Below are positions 43,700 through 51,316 of a DNA stretch of 64,000 nucleotides, piece by piece (the first letter of the stretch is position 1; the number at the start of each line of letters is the position of its first letter). Below the pieces are notes generated by a model that saw only the letters and a list, made by a program, of their open reading frames with translations, did no database searches and was not told the origin of the DNA. The stretch spans positions 1 to 64,000 of the forward strand of contig NZ_LHPC01000057.1 of the NCBI RefSeq assembly GCF_001297125.1, written 5' to 3'. Made by a program: the position numbers and the translations under genes. Source of the DNA: Pseudomonas sp. RIT-PI-q (lineage in GTDB: Bacteria; Pseudomonadota; Gammaproteobacteria; Pseudomonadales; Pseudomonadaceae).

Positions 43700-45274
43700 A
43701 TGACAGGCGAAATGAACATCCTCCCGCTCCCGCCGACCGTGCCTGCGACTTCTCGTCCGCAAGCGGTCAGCGGCGAACTGCTCAAGCTATTGACGCCAAT
43801 GGAGGGCCTGATCAGCGCCGGCCAGACCGCCAAGGCCGAAGTGCTGTCGCTGAAGCAGGCGGATCAGACCTTTCAACTGTTGCTCAAAGTCACCCTCGAC
43901 AGCGGCCGCCAGACCACCGTCCAGGCAACCAGTACGCAACCGTTGCCTCAGGGCACCAGCCTGGCGATCACCCAGCCGTCGGCGGGCAACCTGGCCATCA
44001 CCGTGCAACAGGCCATCGCCTCCAGCGTCGCCCCCCTCACCCGCCTCGACACCGCGAAACTGCCCGTCGGCACCCTGCTGCAAGGCAAAGTACTGACTTC
44101 CCAGGTGCTGCCGCAAGTACCGGGCCAGGCCACGGTGTTTCGTTCGATGGTGAGCCTGCTCAATACCGCATTGAGCGGCAGTACCTTGAGCATCGACAGT
44201 CCGCAGCCGCTGCGGATCGGCACCTTGTTGAGCGCCCAGGTGCAGGACAGCCAGACGCTGAAATTCGTGCCGTTGAGTAACCGCCAAGAGCAATTGGCGG
44301 TGACCCAACAACTGCCCAGCCAACAGAGCCGCCAAGGCTCGCTGGACGGGCTGCTCAAACTCCTGCAAAACCTGCCAGCCTCGAGCCAGACCTCCAGCGA
44401 TCTGCGCGCTGCCGTCGACAAGTTGCTCTCCGGCTTGCCCGATGTTCAGCAACTCAGCACGCCCAAAGGTCTGGCCCTGGCGCTGGCCAATAGCGGCGTA
44501 TTCCTGGAAAGCAAACTGCTGGCCGGACAGAACCCGACACTGACCCCAGACATGAAGGGCGACCTGCTCAAGCTGATCGCGCAACTGACGCCGGGGCTGC
44601 CGGCCAACAGCAGTTTCAACGCAATCATTGCCGCCAATACCCTGGCCCAGGCGATGCCAAGTTTTGTGCGTAATGCGCTCGGCATGCTTGGACAGGTCAG
44701 CGCCAAACCGTCGCCGACCGGTTTCCCGCTGCCCGAGCGACTGTTGCAAAGCTCGGATGACGAAGGCGATCTTGAGCACCTGCTACGCCTGGCCGCCGCC
44801 GCGGTTTCACGCCTGCAAAGCCATCAATTGTCGAGCCTGGAGCAGACTGGCGTTACCAGCGACGGGCGGCTGATGAGCACCTGGCAATTGGAAATCCCGA
44901 TGCGCAACCTGCAGGACATCGTGCCGTTGCAGGTCAAGTTCCAGCGCGAAGACGCCCCCGAGAAAGAACCGCCAAAAGAACGCACTGAAGAACGCCCACC
45001 CAAACAACAGTTGTGGCGGGTCGAGCTGGCGTTCGACATGGAGCCGCTGGGGCCCTTGCAGATTCAGGCGCAATTGATCAAGGGCAGCCTCTCCAGCCAG
45101 CTCTGGGCCGAACGGCCCTACACCGCCAGCCTGATCGAAAACAACCTGGCCGCACTGCGCCAACGCCTGTTGGCGTCCGGCCTGAACGTCGGCGACCTCG
45201 ATTGCCACCTCGGCACACCGCCACAAGGCCCCCAAACCCGTCTCGAACAACGCTGGGTCGACGAAACCGCATGA
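43700..45274 (+). CDS. FliK-like (hook-length-control superfamily) protein
   Basis: A 524-residue protein, low in Cys and Trp. A long Gln/Thr/Ser-rich N-terminal and middle part (about 1-380) is followed by a compact C-terminal Flg_hook-type domain (about 390-500: RVELAFDMEPLGPLQIQAQL; ALRQRLLASGLNVGDL). It differs from the canonical flagellar FliK, which lies in another operon in pseudomonads. It is divergent from ccmA and overlaps the next gene by 4 bp. The pairing with a FlhB C-terminal-like protein points to a substrate-specificity switch role; the secretion substrate is unknown. Confidence 0.78.
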   Translation: MTGEMNILPLPPTVPATSRPQAVSGELLKLLTPMEGLISAGQTAKAEVLSLKQADQTFQLLLKVTLDSGRQTTVQATSTQPLPQGTSLAITQPSAGNLAITVQQAIASSVAPLTRLDTAKLPVGTLLQGKVLTSQVLPQVPGQATVFRSMVSLLNTALSGSTLSIDSPQPLRIGTLLSAQVQDSQTLKFVPLSNRQEQLAVTQQLPSQQSRQGSLDGLLKLLQNLPASSQTSSDLRAAVDKLLSGLPDVQQLSTPKGLALALANSGVFLESKLLAGQNPTLTPDMKGDLLKLIAQLTPGLPANSSFNAIIAANTLAQAMPSFVRNALGMLGQVSAKPSPTGFPLPERLLQSSDDEGDLEHLLRLAAAAVSRLQSHQLSSLEQTGVTSDGRLMSTWQLEIPMRNLQDIVPLQVKFQREDAPEKEPPKERTEERPPKQQLWRVELAFDMEPLGPLQIQAQLIKGSLSSQLWAERPYTASLIENNLAALRQRLLASGLNVGDLDCHLGTPPQGPQTRLEQRWVDETA

Positions 45275-45600
45275 AAACCCCTAACCCCCCGCGCCAGGCC
45301 ATCGCCCTCAAATACGACGGCACCCACGCCCCTACCCTCACGGCAAAAGGTGACGAAGAACTGGCCGAAGCCATTCTGAAGCTTGCCCGCGAGTATGAAG
45401 TGCCAATCTACGAAAACGCCGAGCTGGTGAAACTGCTGGCGCGGATGGAATTGGGGGAGAGTATTCCGGAGGAGTTGTACCGCACGATTGCCGAGATCAT
45501 TGCGTTTGCCTGGAATTTGAAGGGGAGGTTTCCAGCCGGGCAGGATCCGGATGCGCCGATGGTTGAGAAGGATGTGACCGAGCGTGGGGATGATTATTGA
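45271..45600 (+). CDS. FlhB/YscU C-terminal-domain-like protein (FhlB type)
   Basis: A 109-residue protein corresponding to the cytoplasmic switch domain of FlhB without the membrane part. IALKYDGTHAPTLTAKGDEE and YEVPIYENAELVKLLARMEL align well with FlhB. The NPTH autocleavage motif is replaced by NPPRQ, so no self-cleavage is expected. The ATG overlaps the FliK-like stop codon (ATGA). It may bind the FliK-like partner or the export gate. Confidence 0.85.
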   Translation: MKTPNPPRQAIALKYDGTHAPTLTAKGDEELAEAILKLAREYEVPIYENAELVKLLARMELGESIPEELYRTIAEIIAFAWNLKGRFPAGQDPDAPMVEKDVTERGDDY

Positions 45601-45610
45601 GTTGGGTTGA

Positions 45611-45709
45611 ATGCAAAAAGATCGCAGCCTCGTTGCACTCGACAGCTCCTACAGGGTGTACGCCATCCCAATGTAGGAGCTGTCGAGTGCAACGAGGCTG
45701 CGATCTTTT
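45611..45709. repeat. Long inverted repeat AAAGATCGCAGCCTCGTTGC
   Basis: Arms of about 36 bp (AAAAGATCGCAGCCTCGTTG and on into CAGCTCCTACA) are nearly perfect around a short centre. It lies between convergent genes and could form a bidirectional terminator. A shorter relative is at 24807-24879. Confidence 0.85.
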
Positions 45710-45714
45710 GATCT

Positions 45715-46107
45715 TCAGTTCTTGTGCAACTTGCTCATCAACTCTGCCTCAGCCTGGGTCAACCCGCAGGACTGAGTCAGTTCATCGACGCTAGCGCCCA
45801 TCCCTACCAATCGCGCCGCCTGGGCAAACGACAGGCTCGATGGGTCACGCTGTTCCAGCTGGGCCAGTTTGTCCGGCAACGGCCCGACCACCGCGCGCAG
45901 TTCGTGCAGGTCTTCACCCATGCGTACGTTGCCGCTCTGGTAGTTGTCGACGCGCTTGGCCAGGTCCTTGATGCGCTGATCGCGCAGCGCATCGCCCTCG
46001 GCCTGTTGCGCCGCGATCACCCGCTGAGCGCGGATGTACGACACAAACATCGCCAGCGTGCCTGCCCAGAAAAGGAACAGGACAATAACCGCCACCTCAA
46101 GAATCAA
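45715..46107 (-). CDS. DUF2802 protein of the chemotaxis cluster
   Basis: A 130-residue protein with one N-terminal span (about 2-24), a coiled-coil-like middle (about 28-85: RVIAAQQAEGDALRDQRIKD) and a C-terminal helical domain (SLSFAQAARLVGMGASVDEL). Its place after cheW at the end of the flagellar cluster is conserved in pseudomonads. The start is a TTG directly behind the cheW stop codon, supported by GGAG 10 bp upstream. Function unknown. Confidence 0.78.
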   Translation of the reverse strand: MILEVAVIVLFLFWAGTLAMFVSYIRAQRVIAAQQAEGDALRDQRIKDLAKRVDNYQSGNVRMGEDLHELRAVVGPLPDKLAQLEQRDPSSLSFAQAARLVGMGASVDELTQSCGLTQAEAELMSKLHKN

Positions 46108-46593
46108 TCAGATGTTCTCCAGGTCCGACCATTCTTCTTCGCTCATCATCTTGTCCAGTTCGACCAGGATCAGCAATTCGTTGTTCTTGTTGCACACGCC
46201 TTGAATGAACTTGGCGGACTCTTCGTTACCGACGTTCGGCGCCGTTTCGATTTCCGACTGACGCAGGTAAACCACTTCGGCCACGCTGTCGACCATGATC
46301 CCGACTACTTGCTTGTCGGCTTCGATGATGACGATACGGGTGTTGTCGCTGATCTCGGCATTCATCAGGCCGAAGCGCTGACGGGTGTCGATCACGGTGA
46401 CCACGTTACCGCGCAGGTTGATGATGCCCAGCACGTAGCTCGGGGCACCCGGGACCGGGGCGATTTCGGTGTAGCGCAGGACTTCCTGAACGCGCATCAC
46501 GTTGATGCCGTAGGTTTCATTGTCCAGCTTGAAGGTTACCCATTGCAGGATCGGATCTTCAGAACCTTTTGCATTCGTCGCGTGATTACTCAT
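46108..46593 (-). CDS. cheW: Chemotaxis coupling protein CheW
   Basis: A 161-residue CheW-domain protein linking receptors and CheA. Typical segments are FKLDNETYGINVMRVQEVLR, VLGIINLRGNVVTVIDTRQR and DKQVVGIMVDSVAEVV. It has an unusually acidic end (DKMMSEEEWSDLENI). Confidence 0.95.
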   Translation of the reverse strand: MSNHATNAKGSEDPILQWVTFKLDNETYGINVMRVQEVLRYTEIAPVPGAPSYVLGIINLRGNVVTVIDTRQRFGLMNAEISDNTRIVIIEADKQVVGIMVDSVAEVVYLRQSEIETAPNVGNEESAKFIQGVCNKNNELLILVELDKMMSEEEWSDLENI

Positions 46594-46666
46594 ACCCTGA
46601 CCCCTCGAAAAACCGCCATGGCGGTGTGTGTTCTGTGCGCCGGCATTGAATGCCGTCGCGTGTTTG

Positions 46667-47542
46667 TTATGTAGGTTTGTGAGCCGGCTTGACGCTGCTC
46701 AGGTGCTTTGCCCCGCCGCTGGCGATCAACTCGGCCAGTGCCGAAACGTCGAGCAATGCACACATGTGCTCAATCACCGTGCCCGCCAGCCATGGCCGCT
46801 GACCTCGATGACTTCTCCATTTGATTTCGTTGGGGTCCAGGCGCAACGAGCGGCTGACCTGATGCACCGCCAGCCCCCACTCATAGCCCTGAACCGAAAT
46901 GACGTATTGCAGGCCCTGACGGAAATCGTCGCGATAGCGGTCGGGCATGACCCAGCGTGCGGTATCCAGCACTTTCAGGTTGCCGGCCTGGCTCGGCAGG
47001 ATCCCGAGGAACCATTCCGGCTGGCCAAACAGCGGAGTCAGCTCTTGGCCAGCCAGCGAATAAATCGATCCCAGGCACACCAGCGGCACGGCCAGGGTCA
47101 ACCCGGCGACATCGAACAACAGGCATTCGAATGGTTCGGCAGCCCAGGACGGACGGCCATCGGTGTCCACTGGTGGCGGCGTGTTGCTGGGCGGCAGATG
47201 GACTTCGACGACCGGCGGCACCAGTGCTTGCAGCAGTGGTGCGATGGTTGATACCGGCGCAAGAATAGGCGCTGGCGCTTCGATGACTGCAACCGGTGCT
47301 TTCGCGACGACTGGCTCGGCGACGGCGGCAGGTTTCTGCGCATCGCGCGCCTGCTCTTCAAGCACCGCCGCCTGGAACTCATCCAGCGCGGCTTCAGCCT
47401 CGACCGCTTCGACAACCTCGACCACTTGAACAACCGCTTCGACTTCCAGCGGCAATTCTTCAGTCGCCTCCATCAGCAAGCTGTCCAGATAAGACTGGAG
47501 CGCCAACTGCGGACGCGAAGTAACCTTCACCGGCCGATTCAT
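46667..47542 (-). CDS. CheW-domain protein with low-complexity N-terminus (ParP-like)
   Basis: A 291-residue protein. Residues 1-30 (MNRPVKVTSRPQLALQSYLD) are followed by an acidic, Val/Ala/Glu/Pro-rich linker (about 30-125), then a CheW-like domain (about 135-280: FECLLFDVAGLTLAVPLVCL). Next to the ParA-type gene it matches ParP, which with ParC holds chemoreceptor arrays at the flagellated pole. The linker is low complexity and probably disordered. Confidence 0.83.
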   Translation of the reverse strand: MNRPVKVTSRPQLALQSYLDSLLMEATEELPLEVEAVVQVVEVVEAVEAEAALDEFQAAVLEEQARDAQKPAAVAEPVVAKAPVAVIEAPAPILAPVSTIAPLLQALVPPVVEVHLPPSNTPPPVDTDGRPSWAAEPFECLLFDVAGLTLAVPLVCLGSIYSLAGQELTPLFGQPEWFLGILPSQAGNLKVLDTARWVMPDRYRDDFRQGLQYVISVQGYEWGLAVHQVSRSLRLDPNEIKWRSHRGQRPWLAGTVIEHMCALLDVSALAELIASGGAKHLSSVKPAHKPT

Positions 47543-47555
47543 ACGCGCCCCGCCC

Positions 47556-47650
47556 TTGTAGGAGCGAGGCTTGCCCGCGAAGAACGATAACGCGGTTTAA
47601 CTTTCGGGACCGAGGTGCGGCCTTCGCGGGCAAGCCTCGCTCCTACAGGG
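47556..47650. repeat. REP pair, GTAGGAGCGAGGCTTGCCCGCGAA type
   Basis: Inverted copies lie in the 120-bp gap between the parC-like and parP-like genes. The left copy is followed by AACGATAACGCGG, one mismatch from the usual flank. Confidence 0.9.
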
Positions 47651-47662
47651 ATTGGGTTCATG

Positions 47663-48451
47663 TCAGGCCACCTGCGGGACGAGTTGTGCCGCCAACAGGT
47701 GCTTGAGCAGCGCGCGGTAAGCGAGAACGCCACGGCTTTTACCGTCGAATTGCGAAGGCGTCACGCCGGCACGGCTGGCGTCACGCAAGCGCGTGTCGAC
47801 CGGGATGTAGCCCTGCCAGATTTCTTCCGGGTACTTGTCGCGCAACACTCGCAGGGTCCCGAGGGACGCTTGCGTGCGGCGGTCAAACAAGGTCGGCACG
47901 ATGCTGAACGGCAGCGCCTGTTTGCGTGAGCGGTTGATCATCGCCAGGGTGTTGACCATGCGTTCCAGGCCTTTGACGGCCAAGTGTTCGGTCTGCACCG
48001 GGATCACCAACTGCTGGCTCGCCGCCAAGGCATTGACCATCAACACGCCGAGCAACGGCGGGCTGTCGATCACGGCGTAATCGAAGTCCTGCCACAACTG
48101 CGCCAGACTCTTGGCGATCACCAGGCCCAAGCCACTCTGGCCCGGCGACTGACGCTCAAGGGTCGCCAGCGCCGTGCTCGACGGCAACAGGGAAATGTTT
48201 TCGTGACTGGTGGGCATCAACAACTGACCGGGCAAGCCTTGCGGCACGCTGCCCTTGTGCAGGAACAGGTCGTAGCTGCTGTGTTCCAGAGTGTCGGGGT
48301 CGTAACCGAAGTAACTGGTCATGGAGCCGTGTGGGTCGAGATCGACCACAACCACGCGCTTGCCCGCCTCGGCCAGTAAACCGGCTAAAGCGATAGAGGA
48401 AGTGGTTTTACCAACACCACCCTTTTGATTGGCAACGGCCCAGACTCTCAT
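47663..48451 (-). CDS. ParA-family ATPase (ParC-like, chemotaxis array positioning)
   Basis: A 262-residue MinD/ParA-type ATPase. The deviant Walker A is NQKGGVGKTTSSIALAG (about residues 8-24), and Walker A' is VVVVDLDPHGSMTSYFG. Its location among che genes rather than with a parB identifies it as the ParC-type polar localiser. Strand and order are the same as in the known Pseudomonas cluster. Confidence 0.88.
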   Translation of the reverse strand: MRVWAVANQKGGVGKTTSSIALAGLLAEAGKRVVVVDLDPHGSMTSYFGYDPDTLEHSSYDLFLHKGSVPQGLPGQLLMPTSHENISLLPSSTALATLERQSPGQSGLGLVIAKSLAQLWQDFDYAVIDSPPLLGVLMVNALAASQQLVIPVQTEHLAVKGLERMVNTLAMINRSRKQALPFSIVPTLFDRRTQASLGTLRVLRDKYPEEIWQGYIPVDTRLRDASRAGVTPSQFDGKSRGVLAYRALLKHLLAAQLVPQVA

Positions 48452-48490
48452 TCGGATTGTTCCACCCGGTCGGGTCGACCGGGAAATAGC

Positions 48491-49381
48491 TCAACGTATT
48501 AATGCGGGTGACGGAGAATTGACGGCGCTCTCTCGTACCGGCGACTTGACCGGGGTCGGTGCAGTTTGTGTGCCAGCACGCTTCAACGCGGCGTCCGGTT
48601 TCGCATTGGCGGTCCCGGTGCCGGTGAGGCTGCGGCGTACATCGAGATTTCGCGACACCACCAGCACCACCCGACGATTGCGCGCCCGGCCTTCTGCCGT
48701 GGCGTTATTGGCCACGGGCTGGAACTCGCCATAACCCACCGACGCCAGGCGCCCGGGGTTCACACCCTGCATCGCCAGCATGCGCACGATGCTCGCCGAA
48801 CGGGCCGAGGACAGTTCCCAGTTGGTCGGGTATTGCGAGGTGCGAATCGGTTGATCGTCGGTGAAACCTTCGACGTGAATCGGGTTATCGAACGGCTTCA
48901 GAATCGCCGCGACCTTGTCGATGATGTTGAACGCGATGTCGCTGGGCATGGCGTCGCCGCTGCCGAACAACAGGCTGGAATTGAGTTCGATCTCGACCCA
49001 CAGCTCGTTGCCGCGTACGGTCATCTGGTTGGAGCTGATCAAGTCACCAAACGCCGCGCTGATGTCATCGGCGATGCTTTTCAGCGGATCGCTGGCACCG
49101 GCGACACCGGCGTCGACCTGCTCGCTGTCCTTGACCAGTGGTTTGGCCGGGGTCACGGTCTTCGGCCTCTCGTCACCGATCGGAATCGGCTTGAGGGCGC
49201 GATCGGTATCGGTGAACACACCGATCAACGCTTCCGAAATGACTTTGTACTTGCTTTCATTGATCGAAGAGATCGAGTACATGACCACGAAGAAAGCGAA
49301 CAGCAACGTGATGAAGTCGGCGTAGGAAACCAGCCAACGCTCATGGTTTACGTGTTCTTCAGGTTGCCGGCGACGAGCCAT
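48491..49381 (-). CDS. motD: Flagellar stator protein MotD
   Basis: A 296-residue MotB-type protein. Short basic N-terminus, one span (SYADFITLLFAFFVVMYSIS, about residues 19-38) with the proton-path Asp, a linker, and a C-terminal OmpA-like peptidoglycan-binding domain (about 140-255: HVEGFTDDQPIRTSQYPTNW; ELSSARSASIVRML). The last 40 residues are a low-complexity tail. Partner of MotC. Confidence 0.94.
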   Translation of the reverse strand: MARRRQPEEHVNHERWLVSYADFITLLFAFFVVMYSISSINESKYKVISEALIGVFTDTDRALKPIPIGDERPKTVTPAKPLVKDSEQVDAGVAGASDPLKSIADDISAAFGDLISSNQMTVRGNELWVEIELNSSLLFGSGDAMPSDIAFNIIDKVAAILKPFDNPIHVEGFTDDQPIRTSQYPTNWELSSARSASIVRMLAMQGVNPGRLASVGYGEFQPVANNATAEGRARNRRVVLVVSRNLDVRRSLTGTGTANAKPDAALKRAGTQTAPTPVKSPVRESAVNSPSPALIR

Positions 49382-49396
49382 AGTCCATTACCCCCA

Positions 49397-50137
49397 TCAA
49401 TCCATGAAGCCCTGAAGCTTCAACTCGATAGAGCGAGGGTTTTCACCTTCGGCGATCGACAGGATGCCTTCCAGCAACATCTCGCGATAACGCGACTGAC
49501 GCAGCGCGACGGACTTGAGTTTGGCGGCAATCGGCAACAGCACCAGGTTGGCACTGGCCACGCCATAGATAGTGGCGACGAAGGCCACGGCGATGCCGCT
49601 GCCCAGTTGTGATGGGTCGCCGAGGTTACCCATGACATGGATCAGCCCCATCACCGCACCGATGATGCCGATGGTCGGCGCGTAGCCGCCCATGCTTTCG
49701 AAGACTTTGGCGGCCTCGATGTCGCGGCTTTCCTGGGTGTAGAAATCCACTTCCAGGATGCTCCGAATCGCTTCCGGCTCGGCGCCGTCCACCAACAGTT
49801 GCAGGCCTTTGCGCGAGTAGTTGTCGGGTTCGGCGTCGGCCACCCCTTCCAGCCCGAGCAGACCTTCCTTGCGCGCGGTCAGGCTCCAGTTGACGACGCG
49901 GTCGACGCCGCTGGCCAGGTCGATGCGCGGTGGAAACAGGATCCAGGCCAGAATCTGCATGGCGCGCTTGAACGCGCTCATCGGCGATTGCAGCAGCGCT
50001 GCGCCGATGGTCCCGCCGATCACGATCAACGCTGCCGGGCCGTTGGCCAGGGCGCCGAGGTGGCCGCCTTCAAGGTAGTTGCCGCCGATGATGGCGACGA
50101 ATGCCATGATGATCCCGATAAGGCTTAGAACATCCAT
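49397..50137 (-). CDS. motC: Flagellar stator protein MotC
   Basis: A 246-residue MotA-type proton channel subunit with four spans. Family segments are MDVLSLIGIIMAFVAIIGG at the start and the MotA signature region ESMGGYAPTIGIIGAVMGLI near 150-170. The ATG at 50137 overlaps the cheB stop codon by one base; a TTG three codons upstream is less likely. Confidence 0.93.
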   Translation of the reverse strand: MDVLSLIGIIMAFVAIIGGNYLEGGHLGALANGPAALIVIGGTIGAALLQSPMSAFKRAMQILAWILFPPRIDLASGVDRVVNWSLTARKEGLLGLEGVADAEPDNYSRKGLQLLVDGAEPEAIRSILEVDFYTQESRDIEAAKVFESMGGYAPTIGIIGAVMGLIHVMGNLGDPSQLGSGIAVAFVATIYGVASANLVLLPIAAKLKSVALRQSRYREMLLEGILSIAEGENPRSIELKLQGFMD

Positions 50138-51267
50138 CAGATGCAAGCCTCGACCAGATGCTTGCCGATGTCGTCCAGGCCGTACACCGCGTCGGCGAGT
50201 TCGGCTTTGACGATGGCCATCGGCATGCCGTAGATCACGCAGCTGGCTTCATCCTGGGCCCAGATCGAACTGCCGCCCTGCTTGAGCAGACGCGCGCCTT
50301 CGCGACCGTCGGCACCCATGCCGGTCAACACCACCGCCAGAACTTTGTCACCGTAGGACTTGGCCGCCGAACCGAAGGTGATGTCCACGCACGGCTTGTA
50401 ATTCAGACGCTCGTCGCCGGGAAGGATTTTCACCGCGCCACGGCCGTCGATCATCATTTGCTTGCCACCCGGTGCCAGCAGCGCCAGGCCCGGACGCAGG
50501 ATGTCGCCATCCTCGGCTTCCTTGACGCTGATGCGGCAGAGCTTGTCCAGACGCTCGGCGAAGGCCTTGGTGAAGGCGGCCGGCATGTGCTGGATCAACA
50601 CGATCGGTGCCGGGAAGTTGGCTGGCAATTGGGTCAGGACCCGCTGCAGGGCAACCGGACCGCCCGTAGACGTGCCGATGGCGACCAGTTTGTAGGCCTT
50701 GCGTTTTGGCGTTGGCGACGACGGGCTGGCCGCGTGCCCACGTGTCGGCAGCGGTGCAGGTGCCGGACGTGCAGGCGCGCTGCTGCCGTAACTGCTGGCG
50801 CTCGAAGGCGCTGGCGTCGGGACGGGGGCGGCGACGGGGGCCGGGGCAGCGTAGGTGCTGACACGACGGTTGCTGCGCGAAATGCTCAGAATCTTCTCGC
50901 ACAGCAGTTGCTTGACCTTCTCCGGGTTGCGGGAGATGTCTTCGAAATTCTTCGGCAGGAAATCCACCGCACCAGCGTCCAGCGCATCCAGGGTGACCCG
51001 GGCGCCTTCATGCGTCAGCGAGGAGAACATCAACACCGGCGTCGGGCAGCGCTGCATGATGTGCCGCACGGCCGTGATGCCATCCATCATCGGCATCTCG
51101 TAGTCCATGGTGATCACGTCTGGCTTGAGGGCCAGGGCCTGATCGATCGCCTCTTTTCCGTTGGTCGCCGTGCCGACGACCTGGATATTCGGATCCGCTG
51201 AAAGAATTTCCGAGACGCGGCGGCGGAAAAACCCCGAATCGTCCACCACCAGGACTTTGACTGCCAT
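50137..51267 (-). CDS. cheB: Chemotaxis response regulator/methylesterase CheB
   Basis: A 376-residue two-domain protein. The receiver has phospho-acceptor Asp55 (VITMDYEMPMMDGI). A Pro/Ala/Ser-rich linker (about 140-195) is unusually long. The methylesterase domain has the Ser in IGTSTGGPVAL, His in VLIQHMPAAF and Asp in TGMGADGREGARLL. I chose ATG 51267 (MAVKVLVVDDSGFFRRR). Confidence 0.95.
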   Translation of the reverse strand: MAVKVLVVDDSGFFRRRVSEILSADPNIQVVGTATNGKEAIDQALALKPDVITMDYEMPMMDGITAVRHIMQRCPTPVLMFSSLTHEGARVTLDALDAGAVDFLPKNFEDISRNPEKVKQLLCEKILSISRSNRRVSTYAAPAPVAAPVPTPAPSSASSYGSSAPARPAPAPLPTRGHAASPSSPTPKRKAYKLVAIGTSTGGPVALQRVLTQLPANFPAPIVLIQHMPAAFTKAFAERLDKLCRISVKEAEDGDILRPGLALLAPGGKQMMIDGRGAVKILPGDERLNYKPCVDITFGSAAKSYGDKVLAVVLTGMGADGREGARLLKQGGSSIWAQDEASCVIYGMPMAIVKAELADAVYGLDDIGKHLVEACI

Positions 51268-51316
51268 AAACACTCCGTTAGACGGAGCGAGGCTCAGTCG
51301 CCCCGCCCCACCAGAA

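Noticed and set aside
47663..48451. Plasmid or chromosome partition locus
   Set aside because: A ParA-type ATPase without parB or parS, inside the chemotaxis cluster, fits the ParC-type array positioner.
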